Positions 1 through 4,833 of a stretch of DNA of 7,382 nt are shown here, piece after piece (position 1 is the first letter of the stretch; each line of letters begins with the position of its first letter). The stretch is taken from assembly GCA_003486675.1 (NCBI GenBank), contig DNGG01000139.1:1-7382 (forward strand). Reading direction: 5' to 3'. The stretch is from Cyanobacteria bacterium UBA11372 (GTDB lineage: Bacteria > Cyanobacteriota > Cyanobacteriia > Cyanobacteriales > Aerosakkonemataceae). The position numbers were made by a program, and so were the translations under genes. The notes beneath the pieces were generated by a model. That model saw only the letters and a list, made by a program, of their open reading frames with translations, searched no databases and had not been told where the DNA came from.

Positions 1-96
1 CAATACGTTGAAGAAAACCATTTCCTATTTCCCAGCTTGAGGCAGTTAATCGAAGCCTCTGCCGAAAAGGTACCAATGGCTCTTCAAACTGGCTGA
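1..96 (+). CDS. Possible 3' end of a gene cut by the window edge
   Basis: Frame 1 is open from the first base and stops at TGA 94-96, giving 31 residues that end in EKVPMALQTG. The other two plus frames stop early. The composition (mixed charged and hydrophobic residues, LRQLIEASAEK as a likely helix) is compatible with the C-terminus of a real protein, but I do not recognise the family. The stretch is short enough to be chance. The minus strand is also open across part of it, so the call rests only on the open frame reaching the edge. Confidence 0.3.
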   Translation, partial: QYVEENHFLFPSLRQLIEASAEKVPMALQTG

Positions 97-596
97 GACC
101 CAACCGATGACCTCAGACACCATTTCTCCATAAATTTTAAAGGGAGGAACTGCCCCCAAACGAAGGGCAAGAGAGTGGGTTATGTATTGACTAGAAAATG
201 ATGTCAAAGGCTCATCGCTGGAATATAACAAAAATGTGGGTAATGACAAAATTCTGCACGCTACCCACGGGGTGAATTGAACGGCGCTATCAATTGAGCG
301 CCAGCCCCAGAAGCTAAGGTAACGCCAGTTGGATCTGAAGTTACACCTGGGGACTGTTGCAGCCGTCTCCCAAAGGTTGAACCAGGATAGTGAACCTCAA
401 ATCTGCGGTGAGTAGATTTGAGTCAGTTTCACGCAACGTAAGTGCGGCTGCAAACAGCCGGAAGTTGGCAATCGGCTGGTAAATCTGAGATAAACGCCTG
501 CCCCTGCCCCTTGAGCTTGCCATGGAGCCATAGTGGCTGGTAAGGTTAGGCGTTACAAAAATTTTCCCGAAGATCGTTGATTAAAGCGATCGCAAA
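97..596. other. Gene-poor, stem-rich intergenic region
   Basis: No recognisable protein gene lies between the tail at 1-96 and the terminator at 597-625. Two short stems occur on the left: GTGGGTA 236-242 with TACCCAC 262-268, and GGCGCT 283-288 with AGCGCC 297-302. A much denser group of stems follows at 353-554 and is listed separately. The minus strand stays open from about 396 down to 46 (roughly 116 codons), but its translation resembles nothing I know and it has no convincing start. A HIP1 octamer lies at 586-593. Confidence 0.5.
353..554 (+). ncRNA. Candidate structured RNA, unknown class
   Basis: Several exact complementary pairs nest or follow one another here. TTGCAGCCG 357-365 pairs with CGGCTGCAA 445-453. 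Inside it CTCAAATCT 396-404 pairs with AGATTTGAG 414-422 over a 9-nt loop, and AGGTT 374-378 can pair with AACCT 393-397. Downstream, CAGCCG 455-460 pairs with CGGCTG 473-478. AACGCCT 493-499 pairs with AGGCGTT 548-554 and encloses AGCCA 526-530 with TGGCT 534-538. A T-G wobble extending the first stem (366 with 444) slightly favours the plus strand. I looked for known cyanobacterial RNAs (RNase P, SRP RNA, tmRNA, 5S, Yfr1) and matched none. Boundaries are approximate and expression is unknown. Confidence 0.3.
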
Positions 597-625
597 CCCC
601 GCCTGAATCCTAAATTCAGGCGGGG
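597..625 (-). terminator. Hairpin terminator of the padR-CCB unit
   Basis: A perfect 12-bp stem, CCCCGCCTGAAT 597-608 with ATTCAGGCGGGG 614-625, closes a 5-nt loop. It begins 18 nt beyond the stop codon of the CCB-family gene. On the minus strand it is followed by a short TTTGCG rather than a long T run. It is therefore a very stable hairpin with a weak U tract, placed exactly where transcription of this unit should end. Confidence 0.75.
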
Positions 626-643
626 CTTGCCGTTAAACTGAGA

Positions 644-1180
644 TTAATCGCAGGGTTTCAAGTTGAGAGCTTGTTGCAGGGCTGCCAATTCATCCCGATG
701 AGCTGTAACGGTAATCAGACTCTGCGCCTGATTCATACCCTCACGAAGGGAATCCTCAAACTTTAACGATACCTGCTCAGTCCGCCCAGCTTTTTGCCAG
801 TAAAACCAACCAGCTAAAGGCGACAACAGTCCTAACCCTAGAAATAGCGTTGCTGTGCCTGGAAACAGCAGCGACAGAACCAAAGATAGACAAAAAAGTC
901 CAACTGCCGCCAAAAGCGATAAAAAGATCGCCAAAAACCAACTGGGGCGGACAAAACCTTGGAAAACCACCTGGTTTTGCGCTGCATCCACAGCGGCAAC
1001 CTGGTAAGCTCGTTGCGTGAAATACTGCTGCAATTGAGGCAACAGGGATTCTTGCGGTTGCAAGGATATCAGCTGGACTGCTTGGGTTCTATCTTTGACG
1101 GACGCCTTAATAAAGAAAAACAATCCGACTGACAACAATATTGTCAGCAGGAATGTTGAAGAAAGAATCGTTGTGTTCAT
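644..1180 (-). CDS. Cofactor assembly of complex C subunit B (CCB2/CCB4 family)
   Basis: This 178-residue membrane protein resembles the cyanobacterial CCB2/CCB4 family (formerly DUF2930). Plastid members are needed to attach heme ci covalently to cytochrome b6 of the cytochrome b6f complex (System IV), so a thylakoid location is inferred. A hydrophobic N-terminal segment (about 8-24) is followed by FFFIKASVKDRTQ, a stretch I associate with this family. A soluble section (about 30-78) comes next, then two adjacent membrane segments (about 81-106 and 108-128) and a soluble tail with EQVSLKFEDSLREGMNQA. The length is normal for the family. ATG at 1178-1180 is preceded only by a weak AAACGG-like ribosome site. 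The gene lies 75 nt downstream of the PadR-type gene on the same strand and ends at a strong hairpin, so the two are probably one unit. The family call is from recall, not a search; the heme role is from plant and algal homologues. Confidence 0.75.
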   Translation of the reverse strand: MNTTILSSTFLLTILLSVGLFFFIKASVKDRTQAVQLISLQPQESLLPQLQQYFTQRAYQVAAVDAAQNQVVFQGFVRPSWFLAIFLSLLAAVGLFCLSLVLSLLFPGTATLFLGLGLLSPLAGWFYWQKAGRTEQVSLKFEDSLREGMNQAQSLITVTAHRDELAALQQALNLKPCD

Positions 1181-1190
1181 CCGTTTAGAT

Positions 1191-1236
1191 CGGGATCGGT
1201 ATGCTGGAAAAAATTTTACAAAAATTTACCGACCCG
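1191..1236 (-). promoter_or_regulatory. Inverted repeat between the padR and CCB genes
   Basis: CGGG-A-TCGGTA 1191-1201 is complementary to TACCGACCCG 1227-1236 apart from one bulged A. Within the AT-rich loop AAATTTT 1211-1217 pairs with AAAATTT 1221-1227. Read on the minus strand, the inner hairpin runs into a T tract, so it could act as a weak attenuator between the two genes. The outer repeat could instead be an operator or a processing site. It does not show the ATGT-N8-ACAT pattern usual for PadR operators. Confidence 0.4.
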
Positions 1237-1255
1237 GGATCGCTACTTTGACTGG

Positions 1256-1636
1256 TTACCTCCCACTCGGTTTGGCTGGGATTGGATAATTGTTCCTGCT
1301 GGCATATTCGTGCCAAAGACGAGCCAAGTCCTGAGCGCGATCTAGCCAATCCACCCGCACTCGATACATACGACGCGGGCGGCCGCGCCCCTCTACTTTT
1401 TTCCAGTAACCAGCGATCGCTTGTTCTTCCTCCAAGAATTTCAGCGCGCTGTATAGGACTGTATCCGACAGCCGGAAAGCTGGGTATTCGGTTTCGATGA
1501 GTTGAATCAGCTCAGTTCCATAAGATTCTCCTCGGACTAAAACCGCAAGGACATAGCACACCGCTAGCTCCTTGCTCAGATAAATCGGAGGAGGACAATG
1601 AAAAAACTGGTAAATGTCGTCTACTTTCATGTGCAT
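1256..1636 (-). CDS. PadR-family winged-helix transcriptional regulator
   Basis: A small DNA-binding protein of 126 residues from the chosen start. Residues about 20-95 form a PadR-type winged helix: LAVCYVLAVLVRGESYGTELI leads into a helix-turn-helix, SDTVLYSALKFLEEE looks like the recognition helix, and GRGRPRRMYRV like the wing. PadR proteins usually act as dimeric repressors. This one is short, with only a brief C-terminal helix (DRAQDLARLWHEYA) and no long dimerisation coil. I chose ATG 1634-1636 because GGTGGAG (complement of 1646-1652) lies 9 nt upstream. GTG at 1651 would add five residues, and ATG at 1630 is also possible. It is followed 75 nt later by the CCB-family gene, so it may regulate itself and that gene; this is inference. 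No ligand or metal site is evident. Confidence 0.8.
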   Translation of the reverse strand: MHMKVDDIYQFFHCPPPIYLSKELAVCYVLAVLVRGESYGTELIQLIETEYPAFRLSDTVLYSALKFLEEEQAIAGYWKKVEGRGRPRRMYRVRVDWLDRAQDLARLWHEYASRNNYPIPAKPSGR

Positions 1637-1759
1637 AATCCACGGCTCCACCCCGTCAAACGCATTTAAACTAACAATTGAGCAGCTGTAAGTCTATCCA
1701 AGTGCCAGAGCAGAATTTGACTCAGGCTTTTAGGAAACTGACGCAGCTTGTCCCTCAGT

Positions 1760-1828
1760 ACTGTCAAAAGTATTGAGGTTACATCCTCGACCTTGGGGAA
1801 GGGGTCAATACGATCAATTTTAGACAGT
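1760..1828. other. Nested imperfect hairpin
   Basis: ACTGTC 1760-1765 pairs with GACAGT 1823-1828, and inside it GTATTGA 1770-1776 pairs with TCAATAC 1805-1811. A third small stem (GACC near 1789 with GGTC at 1803-1806) competes at its edge with the second. The internal loops are uneven, so this may be a modest structured leader, a degenerate repeat or chance. Confidence 0.25.
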
Positions 1829-1866
1829 GAATTCTGGAAGTGCCTAAGAGACGGAAGAACGATAAC

Positions 1867-1983
1867 AGCCTCAGCCCTTTAAGCACGGTTGAACAGGTAG
1901 TAGATAGCACCTGAACAACCCCAACATAGATCGCGAGGGAGGATGATTCTGTCAATGATAGAGCCAGATCTAGGGCTGAGGCT
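1867..1983 (+). ncRNA. Candidate structured element with three-way junction
   Basis: AGCCTCAGCCCT 1867-1878 and AGGGCTGAGGCT 1972-1983 form a perfect 12-bp inverted repeat around 93 nt. The enclosed sequence carries two more stems. The first is GGTTG 1887-1891 plus CAGGT 1894-1898 with ACCTG 1909-1913 plus CAACC 1916-1920, separated by a symmetric AA/AA loop. The second is TAGATC 1927-1932 with GATCTA 1967-1972. A small stem, TCTGT near 1948 with ATAGA, lies inside the second and uses a G-T wobble that favours the plus strand. Together these make a three-way junction. It could be a small RNA or a MITE-like repeat; I see no flanking target duplication and cannot assign a class. Confidence 0.35.
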
Positions 1984-2014
1984 ACACTGACAGCTACCCT
2001 GTGCAGCGATCGCA

Positions 2015-2317
2015 CTACGGAGAACTGTTAAATTTTGTTGTCACCAACAATTGCTGCCAGCTAAAGTGGTTCTCTCTACCCGGCAAGACTCGGTTGAGTA
2101 CGCCCGTCTTCCCAAAGGCGATCCCGGCAGGACGAGACGGGCTTCTGATAGCTTTGGGATGGGAAGCAGGGTTCCCTGGAAGGCGCGTTTGAGCAACCAT
2201 AATCGGATTGGTCAAAACTGTTTTATGGTAAAGTGCCAAACTACCTACCAAAGCAACAGCACAAGTGCCACAGGTAAAACGCTGCCTCCATGAAGAAATT
2301 AAGGATTGAGACTGCAT
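2015..2317 (-). pseudogene. Possible relic of an exported protein gene
   Basis: The open frame encodes 100 residues. The first 43 look like a signal peptide: basic residues at 11-13, a hydrophobic core about 18-30 (AVALVGSLALY), and PIMVAQ, a plausible cleavage region near 43. ATG 2315-2317 has a good ribosome site, AAAGGA, 8 nt upstream on the minus strand. After residue 45 the protein is rich in Pro, Arg and Gly and low in complexity. Residues about 59-72 are read through the repeat-like stem at 2102-2142. No mature domain follows. I infer a gene for a secreted protein that lost its body, perhaps by insertion of a small repeat, or a short uncharacterised exported peptide. It is divergent from the DUF3611 gene. 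Confidence 0.3.
2102..2159. repeat. Overlapping stems with a pseudoknot-like order
   Basis: GCCCGTCT 2102-2109 pairs with AGACGGGC 2135-2142. The next eight bases, TCCCAAAG 2110-2117, pair with CTTTGGGA 2152-2159. The two stems interleave, so they are either alternatives or an H-type pseudoknot, though the missing linker between the first two strands makes a full pseudoknot strained. The 15-mer CCAAAGGCGATCCCG at 2112-2126 recurs with one change at 3414-3428, suggesting a dispersed repeat family. Confidence 0.35.
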
Positions 2318-2476
2318 AAGCTAGTTCCTTTCCATAGTTGCGATCGCAATTCGTGGCCTAGGCAATTACACCCACAACACGTTTTGCTCTCGACCATCCA
2401 GACAAACTGCAGCACGCCGGATGCAGTAACCACCCGCTGTGCTGGAAATATCTTCTTTAATAAAGTTTTCCCATAT

Positions 2477-2500
2477 CCGATCGGTTTTTATCGGTATACC
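2477..2500 (+). promoter_or_regulatory. Small hairpin and palindrome at the DUF3611 start
   Basis: CCGAT 2477-2481 pairs with ATCGG 2490-2494 over a loop containing TTTTT. The 8-bp palindrome GGTATACC 2493-2500 ends one base before the ATG. No purine-rich ribosome site is present. The structure may influence translation start, but this is inference from pairing alone. Confidence 0.25.
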
Positions 2501-2501
2501 T

Positions 2502-3074
2502 ATGACAGATAAATCAGAGTCACAATCGATTCCTGCCGGACTGCGGCAAATCGCCAGGACTTTTAGCAGAACTGGCTGGATTAGTTTCTGGTCTCAAGTA
2601 GTGCTAGGAGTGATTTCAGGCATAGTCTTGCTGGTGTCGTCAGCCTTCGGTGGCAACACCAACGCCAACCAGAATAATCCCGGAACGGGCTTTGGCGCCT
2701 TTTTGGCGGTTTGCGGACTGCTGGTGCTGGGTGGCAGCATTTACATGGCTTTTCGCTACACCATCATCGCCAAACAGCTACAGTCTCCCAATCCCTCGGG
2801 GCGCCCTCGCAAAGCCGATACAATTCAAGTTTTGCGCCTGGGATTGATGGTCAATTTAGCGGGCATGTTAATCACGCTTTTCGGTGCCTATGCCATTGTC
2901 GGCACCCTGGTGGGAAAGTCGATATCCCAAGGTCAAACCGCCTTGTTAGACCCCAACCGGGTAATCAGCGGGTTGGATATGTTTGTCGTCCAGGCAAATA
3001 TTAATACTATCGGCGCTCACTTTGTGGGAATTGTCGCTACACTCTGGTTGCTCAATCGCATCAGCCGCACCTAG
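2502..3074 (+). CDS. DUF3611 family membrane protein (TIC21/PIC1-like)
   Basis: A 190-residue integral membrane protein matching the DUF3611 family, whose plastid member TIC21/PIC1 has been proposed as an inner-envelope iron permease or protein-import component. Cyanobacterial members are proposed to act in iron transport; the substrate here is not shown by the sequence. Four membrane segments can be seen, at about 28-50, 63-86, 111-137 and 167-185. A polar, Asn-rich loop (51-62) follows the first, and a basic loop (SPNPSGRPRKAD, 95-106) lies between the second and third. The N-terminus carries RQIARTFSRTGWISFWSQVVLG, the stretch that suggested the family. I chose ATG 2502 because it gives the usual short hydrophilic N-terminus; a GTG at 2439 would add 21 unconvincing residues. 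The gene stands alone and is followed within 10 nt by a long palindrome that may double as its 3' end. Confidence 0.75.
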   Translation: MTDKSESQSIPAGLRQIARTFSRTGWISFWSQVVLGVISGIVLLVSSAFGGNTNANQNNPGTGFGAFLAVCGLLVLGGSIYMAFRYTIIAKQLQSPNPSGRPRKADTIQVLRLGLMVNLAGMLITLFGAYAIVGTLVGKSISQGQTALLDPNRVISGLDMFVVQANINTIGAHFVGIVATLWLLNRISRT

Positions 3075-3081
3075 ATAGATA

Positions 3082-3133
3082 CAGGACTTATGCTTGGGCA
3101 ACCTAGAAACCCGGTTTCTTTGCATAAGTCCTG
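3082..3133. repeat. Palindromic repeat, MITE-like
   Basis: CAGGACTTATGC 3082-3093 and GCATAAGTCCTG 3122-3133 form a perfect 12-bp inverted repeat. Its interior holds a second hairpin, AGAAACC 3105-3111 with GGTTTCT 3113-3119. I recall this layout, an AGGACTTA-type arm around an AGAAACCCGGTTTCT core, as a very abundant intergenic palindrome in filamentous cyanobacteria. Placed right after the DUF3611 stop codon it could stabilise or end that transcript, but no T tract follows on the plus strand. I see no target-site duplication. Confidence 0.75.
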
Positions 3134-3199
3134 AAATAAATTGTTCAATAAAAATGAGTAAAAAGACAGCAATATTTTGGTGAAAGCATTGCAAGGTCT

Positions 3200-3367
3200 A
3201 GCACAACTACCGAGAGGCACTCGGAAAGTAACGTCTGGGCAGAGATTGACCTCTGCTGGGGATGGGAAACCAACTTCTAGTAAGTCGGCTCGTCGAGCCA
3301 GAAACTCTTGTGCAGTGATGCTGGGAATCCCCACCCGAGCGCGCAAGCAGGGTGGGGAAGATGTCAA
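3200..3367 (+). mobile_element. Possible IS200/IS605-type right end (omegaRNA-like relic)
   Basis: Four hairpins follow each other: CCGAG 3210-3214 with CTCGG 3220-3224; AGAG 3241-3244 with CTCT 3251-3254; GGCTCG 3287-3292 with CGAGCC 3294-3299; and a strong 9-bp stem TCCCCACCC 3328-3336 with GGGTGGGGA 3350-3358. The last is followed by GATGTCAA ending at 3367. A GC-rich hairpin followed by a TCAA-type end is typical of the right ends of many IS200/IS605 elements, where the same strand makes the TnpB guide scaffold. The plus-strand frame ending RNSCAVMLGIPTRARKQ recalls the read-through tails of cyanobacterial TnpB genes, from memory only. No tnpA, no tnpB domain and no left end are present, so this would be a solo end. 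Confidence 0.4.
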
Positions 3368-3493
3368 ACTCTGTAAAATATAGGTTGGCCTGCGACCATA
3401 CCACGGCTGTTCGCCAAAGGCGTTCCCGAAGGTTAGTACGCAGGTTTTCTGCTTCGATTTTGGTAAATTGGCAAAAGTATCTAAGGACAATCG
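3368..3493 (+). other. serS upstream region
   Basis: This is the stretch between the putative element end and serS. It contains an AT-rich patch, TGTAAAATATAGG, near 3372-3384 that could be a -10 region, without a clear -35. A short repeat-like motif CCAAAGGCGTTCCCG at 3414-3428 recurs with one mismatch at 2112-2126. The serS ribosome site AAGGA is at 3483-3487. Promoter placement is uncertain. Confidence 0.3.
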
Positions 3494-4777
3494 GTGCTAG
3501 ACCTCAAGCAAATAAGAGAAAATCCACAATCCGTCCAAGAACGACTAGAGCGTCGCTCTGCGGGTCAATATGACATCGAGCCGATTTTAGAGTTGGATCG
3601 TGCGGGGCGGGAATTAGAGAAACAGCGCAGTCAACTGCAAGCTCGCAGTAACGAAATAGCCAAACTAATCCCTAAAAAAATTAAAGAGCTGGGCGATGCC
3701 AACGCGGCAGAAGTTCAAGCGCTAAAGGAAGAAGGCAACCAAATCAAGACCCAGTTGGGCGAACTAGAACCCCAGGAAAAAGACCTCAAATCTCAAATCC
3801 AAGCACTTTTACTAGCATTGCCCAACTTGCCCAGCGACTCCACCCCCATCGGCAAAAACGAAGACGAAAACGTCGAAGTCCGCCGCTGGGGAGATGAATA
3901 CATGCCCCAAAATCCCAATATTCTGCCTCACTGGGAAATTGGCGAAAAACTGGGTATCCTCAATTCCGAACGGGCAGTTAAAGTCGCCCAAAGTCGCTTT
4001 GTAATGCTCATTGGAGCCGGTGCGGCGCTGGAGAGGGCGCTGATTAGCTTCATGCTAGAGCGACAAACGGCGGCTGGGTATCTGGAAGTTCTGCCACCCG
4101 TTCTGATTAACAGCCAATCTCTCACCGCCACGGGGCAGTTACCCAAATTTGCCGAAGAAAGCTTTAAATGCGACCCAGATGACCTGTGGTTGGCTCCCAC
4201 GGCGGAAGTGCCGGTAACCAATCTTTACCGGGATGAGACCTTGGAAGCGTCGCAACTGCCCATTTACCACTGCGCTTATACGCCTTGTTTTCGGAGGGAA
4301 GCGGGGGCTTATGGGCGGGATACAAAAGGTTTAATTCGACTGCACCAATTCAACAAAGTCGAGTTGGTCAAATTGGTTCATCCCGACAAGTCGCAAGAAG
4401 AACATCAAGCCCTGGTTCGCGATGCCGAGGCAATTTTACAGGCATTGAAGCTGCCTTACAGGGTGATAGAACTTTGTACCGGCGATATCGGCTTTGGGGC
4501 AGCCCGGTGCTACGACTTGGAAGTATGGCTACCCTCTTCGGGTAAATACCGGGAAATTTCCAGCTGTTCCAATTTTGGCGATTTTCAGGCGCGGCGGGGC
4601 AATATTAGGTTTAAGGAAGCGGGGAAAAAAGGCACTCAGTTTGTCCATACCCTCAACGGTTCCGGACTAGCGGTGGGGCGTACAATGGCGGCAATATTGG
4701 AAAATTACCAACAACCCGATGGGACAATCCGGATACCAGAAGCGCTACAACCATATCTGAAGCGGGATGTGCTGTGA
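3494..4777 (+). CDS. serS: Serine--tRNA ligase
   Basis: Seryl-tRNA synthetase, a cytoplasmic class II enzyme that charges tRNA-Ser with serine using ATP and also makes Ser-tRNA-Sec where that exists. The 427 residues match the usual bacterial length. Residues about 28-110 form the long antiparallel coiled-coil arm that grips the tRNA, rich in Glu, Lys and Gln. The catalytic core follows: TAEVP (236-240) in the serine-binding loop, motif 2 FRREAGAYGRDTKGLIRLHQF (266-286), EISSCSNFGDFQARR (354-368), and motif 3 GSGLAVGRTMAAILEN (389-404) with its ATP-binding Arg396. The start is GTG 3494-3496, chosen because MLDLKQIRENP is the classical N-terminus and AAGGA lies 6 nt upstream. It opens the serS-rseP-nth-rpsN cluster, 56 nt before rseP. 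No T-box or other leader control was recognised. Confidence 0.97.
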   Translation: MLDLKQIRENPQSVQERLERRSAGQYDIEPILELDRAGRELEKQRSQLQARSNEIAKLIPKKIKELGDANAAEVQALKEEGNQIKTQLGELEPQEKDLKSQIQALLLALPNLPSDSTPIGKNEDENVEVRRWGDEYMPQNPNILPHWEIGEKLGILNSERAVKVAQSRFVMLIGAGAALERALISFMLERQTAAGYLEVLPPVLINSQSLTATGQLPKFAEESFKCDPDDLWLAPTAEVPVTNLYRDETLEASQLPIYHCAYTPCFRREAGAYGRDTKGLIRLHQFNKVELVKLVHPDKSQEEHQALVRDAEAILQALKLPYRVIELCTGDIGFGAARCYDLEVWLPSSGKYREISSCSNFGDFQARRGNIRFKEAGKKGTQFVHTLNGSGLAVGRTMAAILENYQQPDGTIRIPEALQPYLKRDVL

Positions 4778-4833
4778 AGCACAGTTCTTTAGAATGTAAG
4801 GAAACGTGTAGCGGAGTTTAGTTAAATTTATCT

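Larger units (their letters stand above)
1652..2501. other. Long intergenic region with stems and a possible relic gene
   Basis: This is the gap between the divergent PadR and DUF3611 genes. It holds a nested stem at 1760-1828, a three-way-junction-like element at 1867-1983, a possible relic minus-strand gene at 2015-2317 and overlapping stems at 2102-2159. A perfect 12-bp palindrome, TTGCGATCGCAA at 2338-2349, surrounds a HIP1 site, and another HIP1 site is at 2006-2013. Bases 2350-2470 contain nothing I can name. Promoters for the two flanking genes must lie here, but I see no convincing -35/-10 pair. Confidence 0.5.

Noticed and set aside
200..208. GATGTCAAA at 200-208 repeats the end of the putative IS-type right end (3360-3368)
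   Set aside because: A 9-base match is expected many times by chance in 7 kb, and no hairpin precedes the copy at 200.
46..398. Minus strand open for about 116 codons, with a possible TTG start at 249
   Set aside because: No convincing start or ribosome site and no resemblance to a known family. The region overlaps the plus-strand tail and several stems.
341..523. 60-codon minus-strand frame
   Set aside because: It is read entirely through the stem-rich region 353-554, and its composition looks like translated structured DNA.
1779..2015. 78-codon minus-strand frame
   Set aside because: It runs through the inverted repeats at 1867-1983, is Leu/Ser-rich without a domain, and has no good start. 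A frameshifted continuation of the 2015-2317 gene was considered, but the sequence gives no support.
2439..2501. Upstream GTG start adding 21 residues to the DUF3611 protein
   Set aside because: No ribosome site, and the added residues do not fit the short polar N-terminus expected; ATG 2502 preferred.
3071..3490. 139-codon open frame on the minus strand covering the region before serS
   Set aside because: It runs through the 3082-3133 palindrome and all hairpins of the putative element, has no recognisable domain and lies antisense to the serS leader. The open frame is better explained as a by-product of the repeat sequence.
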